NCBI GenBank assembly: GCA_964601325.1
Contig: CAZRNA010000016.1
Span: 1 to 25,829 of the forward strand
Reading direction: 5' to 3'
Origin: CAVPLU01 sp964601325
Lineage (GTDB): Archaea > Thermoproteota > Bathyarchaeia > 40CM-2-53-6
DNA length: 25,829 nt
Below the pieces are notes generated by a model, which saw only the letters and a program-made list of their open reading frames with translations, did not search any database and had not been told where the DNA came from. This document shows, piece by piece, positions 8,040 through 15,978 of this stretch; the first letter of the stretch is position 1, and each line of letters starts with the position of its first letter. The translations under genes were made by a program, and so were the position numbers.

Positions 8040-8851
8040 TGAAAGCCTCATCTGCCGAGCGAGTCAAGGATGTCATATCCTACACGTATGTGCTGTTGAT
8101 CTCAGGCCTGCTACTGCTTCCATTCACGGTGATCCTAATGAGGTCACTCACTGCGACCTTACCTGACGGCAGCACAACATTCAGTATCAAAGCGTACTTC
8201 GACATAATCGCCTCCTTTTGGCCTAAGGTCTATCTGAGTCTCTCAATCGCAATCACGACCATAATCATTGATACTGCTATCGGAGTCCCCGCAGCCTATG
8301 CACTGGTGCGCTACAATTTCCGGGGAAAGAAGACGTTGTTCACAATGCTGAACGGCGTGTGGTATGTGCCGGGAATATGTTATGCTCTCTCACTCATCAT
8401 TACGTACTATTTCCTGTACAAGTGGTTCTTGGGGTATTGGGGTTTTATCGCGGCATACACTTGTGGGTTTCTGATGCTGATGCTGATGACATGCATAGTG
8501 GCATTCAGATACGTTGATCCCTGCTACGAGGAGTCAGCAACATGTTTAGGCGCTGGGAGATTCGCCACGTTCTTCAAAGTCACCCTGCCAATGGTTGGCC
8601 CAGGCGTGAGCGCGGGCATATTGCTCACATTCGTGCTTTCGTTTAATGAGTTCATCACGGCGCTTCTTCTGAACCTCGCAACTAGACTCCAGACCGCTCC
8701 TGTGAGGGTCTACGCGGACATTACGCGAGCGCGGGTGCTACCTAGCATTTCAGCCGAAGCGGCCGTACTACAGTTGATATCGCTGGCCGTCGTGTTAGTC
8801 TATCTCAAGGTCGTGGGAACCAAGTATCTGCGTGGAGTCGTACTCATCTGA
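8039..8851 (+). CDS. ABC transporter permease (PotC-like)
   Basis: This is the second permease subunit, 270 residues, with about six membrane segments. Its EAA loop is at residues 163-184 (YEESATCLGAG...VTLP). It starts at GTG 8039, sharing one base with the stop codon of the first permease, and is followed 13 bases later by the ATPase start. It pairs with the upstream permease to form the translocation pore. Confidence 0.9.
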   Translation: MKASSAERVKDVISYTYVLLISGLLLLPFTVILMRSLTATLPDGSTTFSIKAYFDIIASFWPKVYLSLSIAITTIIIDTAIGVPAAYALVRYNFRGKKTLFTMLNGVWYVPGICYALSLIITYYFLYKWFLGYWGFIAAYTCGFLMLMLMTCIVAFRYVDPCYEESATCLGAGRFATFFKVTLPMVGPGVSAGILLTFVLSFNEFITALLLNLATRLQTAPVRVYADITRARVLPSISAEAAVLQLISLAVVLVYLKVVGTKYLRGVVLI

Positions 8852-8864
8852 GGTTGAAGGGCAA

Positions 8865-9941
8865 ATGACAAGAGTTGTGGCAAAAGACATAAGCAAACTC
8901 TACGGGGCGACCAAAGCCGTCTACCGCGCCCACCTTGAGGCAAAAGATTCCGAGTTTGTCACCATACTAGGTCCTAGCGGATGCGGAAAATCCACTACAC
9001 TTCGGATCATTGCAGGGTTGATCAGAGCAGATGAGGGCAGGGTGTACTTCGACGACAAAGATGTGACGGACCTATCCCCAAATAGGCGCAACATTGGATT
9101 CGTGTTTCAACGAGTCGCCCTCTTTCCACACATGAATGTTCGCAAGAATATCGCATTCGGCCTGAAGGCACGTCACTGCTCTGACGAAGAGATAGCAAGG
9201 AAGACAAAGGAAGTGCTGTCAATCGTGCAAATGGAAGGCTACGAGCACCGAGCACCATCTCAGTTGAGTGGAGGTCAAGCTCAGAGAATCGAGATCGCTC
9301 GTGTCTTGGCCACGGACCCGGATGTATTGCTTTTCGACGAACCGCTGAGTAACATTGATGCTAAACTGCGAGACGAACTCAAATTCGAGATAAGGAAGAT
9401 CCAAAGAGAAACAGGAAAGACGATGATTTACGTTACGCACGACCAGGGCGAAGCATTCGCGATATCAGATAGGATCTACGTAATGAGCCAAGGGATCGTG
9501 GAACAGGTTGGGACACCAACGGAGCTCTACACGGATCCCTCGACCCCGTTCGTTGCAAGCTTCATCGGTCAAAACAACTTCGTCACAGGCACGGTCAAGA
9601 CAGCGGACCCAGCATCAGACACGGGAACCATTCTCGCAGGTGGAATCGAAATCCACACACACATTCCCCATGAGCATGCTTTAGGCGACAAGGTGACTGC
9701 TTGCATCAGACCGGAGGACATCGAAATCCTGCCAGAAGCACGTCAGGGCTCCAAGGGAGCAACGAGAGCGAGAATCGTCGAGAGCATCTTCCTAGGGAAC
9801 ACTACACGTCTTCATGTTGACGCAAATGGTACGATTCTCAAGGTCGACCTTAGAGGCCCGGAACGATTCTCCTACCTCAATGCAGCAGGTAAAGATATCA
9901 CCCTAGATCTGAAGAAATGCAGCGTAATCAGGGCAGAGTGA
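8865..9941 (+). CDS. ABC transporter ATP-binding protein (PotA/UgpC-like)
   Basis: This is a 358-residue ATPase that powers the importer from the cytoplasmic side. All motifs are present: Walker A GPSGCGKST (36-44), Q-loop Gln82, signature LSGGQ (134-138), Walker B LLFDEP (155-160) with catalytic Glu159, and switch His192 (VTHDQ). The last 110 or so residues form a TOBE-like regulatory domain (IRPEDIEILPEA...) as in PotA, MalK and UgpC. ATG 8865 is preferred because it is preceded by GAGG/AAGGG purine tracts; an in-frame GTG 8832 would overlap the permease and add 11 residues. It is the last core gene of the operon. Confidence 0.93.
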   Translation: MTRVVAKDISKLYGATKAVYRAHLEAKDSEFVTILGPSGCGKSTTLRIIAGLIRADEGRVYFDDKDVTDLSPNRRNIGFVFQRVALFPHMNVRKNIAFGLKARHCSDEEIARKTKEVLSIVQMEGYEHRAPSQLSGGQAQRIEIARVLATDPDVLLFDEPLSNIDAKLRDELKFEIRKIQRETGKTMIYVTHDQGEAFAISDRIYVMSQGIVEQVGTPTELYTDPSTPFVASFIGQNNFVTGTVKTADPASDTGTILAGGIEIHTHIPHEHALGDKVTACIRPEDIEILPEARQGSKGATRARIVESIFLGNTTRLHVDANGTILKVDLRGPERFSYLNAAGKDITLDLKKCSVIRAE

Positions 9942-9977
9942 TCGTAGTCTTCCGTTGACGAACGGCCCGGTGAATGT

Positions 9978-10412
9978 GTGGGGGCTATCTTCATCGTCTG
10001 GAATTGGAGAATTGTGGCGCTTGTTCTTGCGGCATTTTCAGTCCTTGCGAATATTGAATGGGTGGTTCTCCCGTTCTCTTTCTATGGGCTCCTAGGCCGG
10101 CCAAGGGTTCTGTATGGGAGCTATTCCCTCATTCAGACATTTTCGTTTCACCCCCTAGGCTGGGTTTGGTGGGTTCTCTTTGGACTGCAGATATTCGGAA
10201 TATTGGTGGCGTCCACCGGCACTGTAGCTCCTGAGCAAACTGTCAGGGTCATCACTTTCGCTCTGCCGGCGATTGGTCTGCTTCTTCTAGATACGTACAT
10301 CGCGTTACGTTGGGGAGCGCCTTCTTTGTGGAAGATGTATGTGATAGGTGCGGTCCCGGGAATACTTCTCTTGGGATCCAGCCTCTGTAACATAGCGTCG
10401 ACATCGAGCTAG
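9978..10412 (+). CDS. Small four-helix membrane protein, unknown function
   Basis: The predicted product has 144 residues and starts at GTG 9978. It has about four hydrophobic segments (roughly residues 9-35, 60-78, 86-107 and 118-136), few charges, and many Trp, Leu and Gly residues. I do not recognise the family. It follows the ABC ATPase by 36 bases on the same strand, so co-transcription with the importer is plausible and an accessory membrane role is possible but unproven. The start is uncertain because no convincing ribosome-binding site is visible. The hydrophobic pattern and uninterrupted frame argue that it is a real gene. Confidence 0.6.
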   Translation: MGAIFIVWNWRIVALVLAAFSVLANIEWVVLPFSFYGLLGRPRVLYGSYSLIQTFSFHPLGWVWWVLFGLQIFGILVASTGTVAPEQTVRVITFALPAIGLLLLDTYIALRWGAPSLWKMYVIGAVPGILLLGSSLCNIASTSS

Positions 10413-10605
10413 TGCGTACTAGTTGAGACCACCTACTCAAGCGAAGTCATGTGAATACGAGTCCATTTCCTCGATCCAACTTGATTGTTCCTACAACTTC
10501 GGGTCGAGTGCCAAGTCCAAGTGTGAGCTGCCATTGCTAAAACTGAATAACCGAAGGAGCTAAGACGCTGTCTCGTCTCGAGGGTCCCTCCGAGGGTGTC
10601 ATCGT

Positions 10606-11301
10606 ATGCATTTGAAGATTGCCCCTTCAGTAGTTTCAGCAGATTTCGACAAACTGCAAGAGGAAGTTCAAGAAGTGGAGGAGAGCGGTGCCGACCTTCT
10701 CCACATAGATGTCTACCCTCTTCTGGCTTGGGGATTTGAGTATAGAAGACTGGGGCGTGTGACGATTGGTCCCTTGCTTGTTGAAGCACTAAAGAATCAC
10801 ACAGAACTTCCCTTGGATGTCCATCTGGCAATTGAGGTCTCTGATGATATCGTCGAGAGATATTCTCGGGCCGGAAGCGACATTATAACGATCCACGCTG
10901 AAGCGTGTGTTCATCCGGAAACTGCGATTCGGCGGATCAGGGACCATGGCCTCAAGGCTGGAATTGCACTCAATCCAGCGACACCCTTGTCCCTCGTCAA
11001 GCCTTACCTTGCAGATCTGGACCAAATCCTCCTGATGACAACCAGTGCCAACTTCGGTGGCCTCGATCTTACTGCGGACATAGTCCCAAAGATCAAGATG
11101 GCTGCGGCCCTGAAGAGACGTCACCGTTCCATGCTGGATATAGAAGTCGACGGCGGTGTGGACTTCAGATCGGCACCAATGCTTGTCGCGGCTGGGGCCA
11201 ATGTTCTGGTTGTCGGAAGTGCAGTATTCGGGGAGAAAGACTACGCTGCGGCGATCAGGAGATTGCGTCATGTCTGCAGGAAGAAATTGAATGCCCGATA
11301 G
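10606..11301 (+). CDS. Ribulose-phosphate 3-epimerase-like protein, divergent active site
   Basis: This is a 231-residue TIM-barrel protein of the RPE/AlsE family, which epimerises C3 of ketopentose or ketohexose phosphates with a bound metal. Conserved elements include APSVVSADF (6-14), the metal ligands His33 and Asp35 (HIDV), His73 (DVHLAI) and Asp182 (EVDGG), and the phosphate-binding GSAVFG near the C-terminus. The segment after HIDV is unusual: the family's MDGxFVPN is replaced by YPLLAWGFEYRRLG, and the LMxVxPGFGGQ loop reads LMTTSANFGGL. Both loops cover the substrate, so a sugar phosphate other than ribulose-5-phosphate is likely. ATG 10606 follows GAGGG at a reasonable distance. It converges with the FGGY kinase gene. 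Confidence 0.82.
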   Translation: MHLKIAPSVVSADFDKLQEEVQEVEESGADLLHIDVYPLLAWGFEYRRLGRVTIGPLLVEALKNHTELPLDVHLAIEVSDDIVERYSRAGSDIITIHAEACVHPETAIRRIRDHGLKAGIALNPATPLSLVKPYLADLDQILLMTTSANFGGLDLTADIVPKIKMAAALKRRHRSMLDIEVDGGVDFRSAPMLVAAGANVLVVGSAVFGEKDYAAAIRRLRHVCRKKLNAR

Positions 11302-11405
11302 CATACCGGCTTGCGAATTCATGGACAAGTGCTAGATCGAGTTCCACGATTGGCGACTCGAACCGCAATCATCCACCTTGTTGATACCCAGTAGTCTCTG
11401 TAGGT

Positions 11406-13079
11406 TCATCCGGCGATCTCCTTCAGGCTCCTGAAACAAGCGTTTGTGTCATGATACAGCTTCCTGTAAAGGACGTAGTATTTCTCATAGGTCTCAGCAT
11501 TTGCTGATTTAGGCTGGGTTACAGAACTTGTCTTGACCCAGTCGAAAATTGTCTCATACTTGAGATAACCGGTACCGACCCCCGCCAAAAGTGCGTCACC
11601 CAAAGGCGCCCCGGGCGCTGCTTCTACGTACTGCAAAGGTGTGTTAGTGACATCGGCAAAGATCTGGCGCCATAGCTCCGATTTAGCGCCTCCATCCACC
11701 AGAATCGCTCTATTCAGTGGTATGCCAACCTCACGAGCCACTTCGATACTGTATCTGACCGCGTAGGCGACTCCTTCAAGAAATGACCTATACTGATGCG
11801 CCTTTGTGTGGTAGAGCGTCAACCCAAACAGGCAACCTCTGATGTGATCATCCCAATATGGTGCTCTTTCTCCAACCACCATGTGAGGCATGAAAACCAG
11901 GCCCTCAGATCCAGGGGGCACCTTCTCGGCCATCCTATCGAGCAGCCTGTATGCACTTGTCCCTATTGCGTCTCCGACGTTTCTTTCGCAATAACAGAAC
12001 TGATCCCTAAACCATCTAAGGGCTGCTCCAGCAGTTGCGATTCCCGCGAAGGAATAGAGCTTTGTTCTGTCATACGCGACGTGTGGGAAGTTGATGAGCT
12101 TCTTGGAGAGTCTAGGTTGATCCTGTATGAAGCCGTTGCACATGGATGTACCGATCATGGAAGTAAGGTCGCCGTCATTGAGTGCCGTGGCACTCAGGGC
12201 CGAGACAGCTGCGTCGATTCCTCCAGCACAAACAGGCGTGTGCTTCGCAAGTCCAGTAGCTCTGGACGCTTCATCAGTAACCTCTCCGATAACGTCTTTG
12301 GACAGATTGATTCTTTCGGGAAAGAGAGCACGATGGATGTCTAGTTCATCCATGAGCTTCTCTGACCATTCACGCTTGTGAATATCGTATAGGCCTCCTA
12401 TCAGGCACGCACTTGAATGGTCGATGGAAAGTCTTCCTGTCAATTTACGAATGCACCACCCATTTGCCGTAATGAGTTGGTGTGTCTTCTTCCAAATCTC
12501 GGGTTCGTTCTGTCTTATCCAGAGCATTTTCGCGTAGCCGTAATACGGATCGATAACGTTGCCAGTGATTTCGAAAATTGTGTTCTCCCCGAGTCTTTGC
12601 TCTACCTGAGTGGTCTCTTTCGTCGCTCTTCTATCCATCCAAATGATGCAAGGCCTGAGGGGCTCGAAACGGTTGTCAACAGGTACACCCGACCCGCTGT
12701 AGAGGCCACTTATGCAAACGCCGGCAATGTCCTTCTCGTCGACTCTCGCTAGTTTCAGAGCAGTTTTCATTGTGTTGCAGTAGGCATTCCACCAAACATC
12801 CGGCCACTGCTCAGCCCAGCCCGGTCTAGGAATAGAAACATCGGTCTCCTGATATGAGGCTGACAGTATCACGCCGTCCCCATCAACCACACAGCACTTT
12901 GTTCCAAAAGTGCCGATATCAGTGCCTACGAAGAAAGTCCCTTCCGTAGATATCTCCCCTCTGGATACTCGCAGATTCCTGTTCCTTCGAATATAAGAGC
13001 CAGCGTGTATGAGCGAATTCCGCGCTTTTTCGATACAGTTGTGACTGATGTGTTGCATGATTGGGCATTGGAAACGCAC
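11406..13079 (-). CDS. FGGY-family carbohydrate kinase (xylulokinase-like)
   Basis: This cytosolic sugar kinase phosphorylates a ketose, polyol or related sugar with ATP. From GTG 13079 the product has 557 residues. The ribonuclease-H-like fold begins at residue 50: FVGTDIGTFGTK (phosphate-1 loop, 50-61), WMDRRA (147-152), CAGGIDAAVSA with catalytic Asp289, and VDGGAKSELWRQIFAD (adenosine motif). Size and motifs fit xylulokinase-like members, but the sugar is not decidable. The stop of the upstream gene is 3 bases before GTG 13079, so the pair looks coupled. The 49 residues ahead of the fold are atypical. The only other conventional start is ATG at codon 8, and a TATA-like box lies inside the extension (12990-12997), so the true start is uncertain. 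Confidence 0.88.
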   Translation of the reverse strand: MRFQCPIMQHISHNCIEKARNSLIHAGSYIRRNRNLRVSRGEISTEGTFFVGTDIGTFGTKCCVVDGDGVILSASYQETDVSIPRPGWAEQWPDVWWNAYCNTMKTALKLARVDEKDIAGVCISGLYSGSGVPVDNRFEPLRPCIIWMDRRATKETTQVEQRLGENTIFEITGNVIDPYYGYAKMLWIRQNEPEIWKKTHQLITANGWCIRKLTGRLSIDHSSACLIGGLYDIHKREWSEKLMDELDIHRALFPERINLSKDVIGEVTDEASRATGLAKHTPVCAGGIDAAVSALSATALNDGDLTSMIGTSMCNGFIQDQPRLSKKLINFPHVAYDRTKLYSFAGIATAGAALRWFRDQFCYCERNVGDAIGTSAYRLLDRMAEKVPPGSEGLVFMPHMVVGERAPYWDDHIRGCLFGLTLYHTKAHQYRSFLEGVAYAVRYSIEVAREVGIPLNRAILVDGGAKSELWRQIFADVTNTPLQYVEAAPGAPLGDALLAGVGTGYLKYETIFDWVKTSSVTQPKSANAETYEKYYVLYRKLYHDTNACFRSLKEIAG

Positions 13080-13082
13080 ATG

Positions 13083-14228
13083 TCATTGGCGATCCTTGAA
13101 TGCGTTTAGGAGTCCGCCGTGCTCTGGTCCTCTCGGAAGAACTGGCCAGACATCAACGACCTTGTCTCCCTCAACGACGTGGTAAACGTCAAAGTAGCTG
13201 ACAGCGAACGGCGTATACCCAGGGAATAGTTCAACGGTGTCCCCGACCTTCAGAGGGCACGAACCGTATGTGCTGAAGATCCCGTGTTCCTCATCGTAAC
13301 GCAGGATCGGATAATCGTAATCCTTCAGCACGGCCTCTGCTGCGCCAACGGTCTTCTTCCCGGCGTCGGTGACGATATGCTCTGGCCGCCGACTGATGAC
13401 TGTCGCAAGAACAGTAGTAGCCTGTCGGAACCTGGGATCTAGGCGGACGTGGTAACCGTCATTTGCGGCATATGAACCCGGCTGTATCTCCGTAATCCGC
13501 GGGTTGGACGCGGTGATCTCCCACGTGCCGGTACCAGCGGCAGACAGAATCGGGCATGGGAATCCGTTGCGAATCAGTAGATCGGCAACTTCAACAAAAT
13601 AGTCCATGGCTTTGCGAGCCAAGTATTCGCGTCTTGCTTTGTGAAACTCTCGCGAGCAGTGTCCCTCGTAGCCGGTAAGACCATCAAGACGCACACCCGG
13701 CAGCTCAGAAATCCGACGCGCTAAGCTAAGCGCCTCCTCAGGGGAGCCGACACCGCAGCGTTCCATGCCCGTGTCGACTTCGATTACGCATCCGACCTCG
13801 CTGCCGGCCTCTCTGGCGGCCTTTGACAACGCTTCAACGTTCGATGAGGCGTCAACTGCGACTTTCAGAGGGATTTCGCGAGAGAGGAGAGCTGCTATCC
13901 GAATCTTCTCTGGTCCTACCACTTCGTTGATCACGAACACATCCTTGATGCCACTGCGTGCAATTACAAGAGCCTCCCAGATTGTGGCTGTGCCGATTCC
14001 TATGGCACCGGCTTCCATCTGTAAGCGTGCGATGTCTGGACTCTTGTGAACCTTGATATGTGCGCGGAGCTTCGCCGGCTTCGACCTCATCAGTTCAGCC
14101 ATCAAGGTGAGATTCCGGCGTAGAATCCCTAGGTCAAGGATCAGGGCAGGGGTGATCAGTTCTCTACGGTTGCGGCCGATTGCCGAAGCGTAGGTCGATC
14201 GAATTCTTTCACGTATCTGGTCGATCAT
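13083..14228 (-). CDS. D-threonine aldolase/alanine racemase fold III PLP protein lacking the usual metal ligands
   Basis: The predicted product has 381 residues from ATG 14228 (a GTG at 14237 is the alternative). It has the DSD1/D-threonine aldolase layout. The N-terminal PLP barrel carries the Schiff-base lysine in AHIKVHK (Lys59). Further on are EVDTGMERCG, GYEGHC and GTGTWEI...TEIQPGSYAANDG. The C-terminal beta domain ends VVDVWPVLPRG. In characterised D-threonine aldolases and D-serine dehydratases a P-x-H-x-C/D motif binds the activating metal. Here the same place reads FPGYTPFA, with Tyr338 and Pro340 where His and Cys/Asp belong. Metal-dependent aldol cleavage or dehydration is therefore doubtful, and racemisation or another PLP reaction is possible. 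It is upstream of and coupled to the FGGY kinase. Confidence 0.82.
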   Translation of the reverse strand: MIDQIRERIRSTYASAIGRNRRELITPALILDLGILRRNLTLMAELMRSKPAKLRAHIKVHKSPDIARLQMEAGAIGIGTATIWEALVIARSGIKDVFVINEVVGPEKIRIAALLSREIPLKVAVDASSNVEALSKAAREAGSEVGCVIEVDTGMERCGVGSPEEALSLARRISELPGVRLDGLTGYEGHCSREFHKARREYLARKAMDYFVEVADLLIRNGFPCPILSAAGTGTWEITASNPRITEIQPGSYAANDGYHVRLDPRFRQATTVLATVISRRPEHIVTDAGKKTVGAAEAVLKDYDYPILRYDEEHGIFSTYGSCPLKVGDTVELFPGYTPFAVSYFDVYHVVEGDKVVDVWPVLPRGPEHGGLLNAFKDRQ

Positions 14229-14260
14229 CTGGACCACTTGCCAAACGCAGATAGCTCCGG

Positions 14261-14270
14261 GTACATATTT
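14261..14270 (-). promoter_or_regulatory. Possible TATA box for the D-threonine-aldolase-like/FGGY kinase pair
   Basis: On the minus strand this reads AAATATGTAC, 33-42 bases before ATG 14228. The implied leader is about 12 bases, which favours the ATG over GTG 14237. Confidence 0.35.
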
Positions 14271-14378
14271 GTGCGATTGGGCGCTTCACACTCGCGAGCA
14301 CATGCTCCTATGCGCTGTGGACAAGTGTTTTGCGAGGGCCGAAAAGCATAAGATGCGAGTTGTCTTCCCGCGTAACGA

Positions 14379-15371
14379 GTGGTTTTGCCCAAAGTAGAGA
14401 TACAACTTAACCTTGGCGAGAATGATTGCGACCCACAGGAATTCGTCAACGCAGCTGTCTGCGCTGACAAGTTGGGGTTCCGTACGGTTTGGTTTGGCGA
14501 CCACATCTTCCCATGGTTCCATTCGGGCAAGCGGTCATCCTTCGTTTGGTCAATGCTCAGTGTCGCTTTGGAGAAGACGGATCGAATAAAGGTAGGACCG
14601 TGGGTTACGGTGCCGATAGGCGCAAGGTATCACCCTGCAATTGTGGCGCAGGCGGCTGCGACTCTTGACAACATGTACCCAGGCAGAGTGTTGCTTGGCG
14701 TAGGTTCAGGCGAAGCACTGAACGAAAGGCCCTTCTGGAATGACACTTGGCCTAAATGGGATGAAAGAATGGAAAGGCTGATCGAAGGGATCCGACTGAT
14801 GCGGATGATGTGGTATTCTAAGGAACCATTCAAGTTCGAAGGAAGGTACTTCTCCTCGGACTTCTACCACCTTTACACGAAGCCGAGGCGGAAGATACCG
14901 ATCTTCTTCTCAGCGATTGGCAAGAGAGCGGCGCGGTATGCTGGTATGTACGCGGACCAACTGATCACGATATGCCCGAGAAACAATCTCCAGACGATGA
15001 AAGAGGTGATCCTGCCTGCTTACAGGCAAGGTAGGATTGAGGCTAACAAGGAGGGGCCTGGAGGAGTCGCGATAGAAGTGAACTTCAGCTTTCTCAAACC
15101 AGAAGAGATCGTTAGAACCCAATGGAGAACGCTTGGCCTCTACCACAAGGATTCGTGGAGCATTCCAAACCCTATGGCGGTTGAGGAAGAAGGCAGGAGA
15201 GTCACCGTCGATGAGGTCAGGAAAGGCACCCACATCTGCAGCAAATGGAGCGACCTCGTCGAAGTCATTGAACAGTATGCGAAAATCGGCGTAACTGCAG
15301 TCTCGCTTTACACCGGTGCATACAAGAAGCAGATACGCGCGATCGCAAACAATCTGCTAAGCGTCTTCTGA
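14379..15371 (+). CDS. LLM-class F420-dependent oxidoreductase, FGD-like
   Basis: This is a 330-residue TIM-barrel oxidoreductase of the bacterial-luciferase-like class. It aligns by eye along its length with F420-dependent glucose-6-phosphate dehydrogenase. Asp41, His42 and Trp46 (GDHIFPW) correspond to FGD Asp39, His40 and Trp44, and Glu112 in GVGSGEALNE corresponds to the catalytic Glu109. The enzyme should therefore oxidise a sugar C1 or another hydroxyl with F420. The phosphate-binding FGD residues Lys198, Lys259 and Arg283 are not recognisable at the equivalent places (CPRNNLQ, PMAVEEEG, VRKGTHIC), which points to an unphosphorylated or different substrate. GTG 14379 suits a leaderless transcript from GCATAAGA near 14346; TTG 14385 is the alternative. 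A paralogue starts at position 158. Confidence 0.88.
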   Translation: MVLPKVEIQLNLGENDCDPQEFVNAAVCADKLGFRTVWFGDHIFPWFHSGKRSSFVWSMLSVALEKTDRIKVGPWVTVPIGARYHPAIVAQAAATLDNMYPGRVLLGVGSGEALNERPFWNDTWPKWDERMERLIEGIRLMRMMWYSKEPFKFEGRYFSSDFYHLYTKPRRKIPIFFSAIGKRAARYAGMYADQLITICPRNNLQTMKEVILPAYRQGRIEANKEGPGGVAIEVNFSFLKPEEIVRTQWRTLGLYHKDSWSIPNPMAVEEEGRRVTVDEVRKGTHICSKWSDLVEVIEQYAKIGVTAVSLYTGAYKKQIRAIANNLLSVF

Positions 15372-15663
15372 CACACGGCGGGCATCACGCCTCGCATTAC
15401 CACAAACTCTACCTGCCGTGGCAGAGAACGAAACATATGTAACATCAGTTCACCATGTGGAATAGGAACGAATGCTCGATCTGCCAACGCCCATGTCACG
15501 GTCACGAGACAGCGCGAAACGACCGTGCATGTGCATGCAACTCAACATGCTCTACATTGCAGCATACACAATGGAAGGAACTGCGGGTTGGCATCCGCGC
15601 GTATTCTGTGCGACGGATGTGGATGGATCAGAAATGACATACATCAAATTCCTGGACGCGGCG
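15372..15663. other. Gene-poor stretch, left half of a 607-base gap
   Basis: Together with 15664-15978 this is the longest gap between intact genes. On the plus strand two overlapping short frames (15455-15637 and 15472-15672) contain a Cys/His-rich start (ECSICQRPCHGHE) and, in the other frame, GWHPRVFCATDVDG. They may be the two halves of a frameshifted remnant, but I recognise no family and see no ribosome-binding site. The adjoining pseudogene suggests the whole gap is decaying sequence. No tRNA, repeat or mobile-element end is visible. Confidence 0.4.
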
Positions 15664-15850
15664 CTAACCTAAGAATGGCAAGTCTTTGACGAGGGCATCT
15701 CCGGAAAGGAGATAGTCCCGTCCCGTAGTCGGCCAAACTTGTAGCAACCGAAGCTTCGGCGCCTCCGTAGCTAATCCCAAAGGTAGCTGTTTGCAGGAAA
15801 CGTCGGAAACCAGGCGGGTTAAATCTGAGCATGATCTCTTCAAAGGTCAC
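15664..15850 (-). pseudogene. Decayed N-terminal fragment of a PfkB-family 2-keto-3-deoxygluconate kinase
   Basis: From GTG 15850 the reading VTFEEIMLRFNPPGF, then RRFLQTATFGISYGGAEAS and VATSLADYG matches the distinctive N-terminus of KDG kinases (family form: VTFGEIMLRLSPPG...F..SYGGAEANVAVSLANYG). After SLADYG the frame shifts and a second frame continues with GDALVKDLPFLG before a stop at 15664-15666. That matches the GDALVxxL segment of the same family, but with intervening residues missing. Only about 60 of some 320 residues remain, with no ATP-binding GAGD motif. The first Gly of TFGE is Glu here. This is therefore the dead remnant of a kinase that would have made KDPG from 2-keto-3-deoxygluconate. 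Confidence 0.78.
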
Positions 15851-15952
15851 AACTTGACATGGTTCTGGAGAGCGTCGCGAAAACAGGCATGAATACACGA
15901 TTGAGATTCTGTCACGCAAACCATAGTAGCCGGGCCAGCATAGACCGTGTAC

Positions 15953-15960
15953 CCTAAACG
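15953..15960 (+). promoter_or_regulatory. Possible TATA box for the Gfo/Idh/MocA gene
   Basis: CCTAAACG ends 19 bases before ATG 15979. With normal spacing the transcript would begin at or next to the ATG, giving a leaderless message. Confidence 0.3.
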
Positions 15961-15978
15961 CAGAAGGGTTCTGTCAAG

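Noticed and set aside
5822..9941. Importer as a definite spermidine/putrescine transporter
   Set aside because: The architecture resembles PotABCD, but iron and sugar-type importers share it. The binding protein could not be assigned a ligand, so no pot symbols are given.
15455..15672. Cys/His-rich small frames that might be a zinc-finger protein
   Set aside because: There are two short frames out of register, no ribosome-binding site and no recognised family. They lie in a decaying gap next to a pseudogene.
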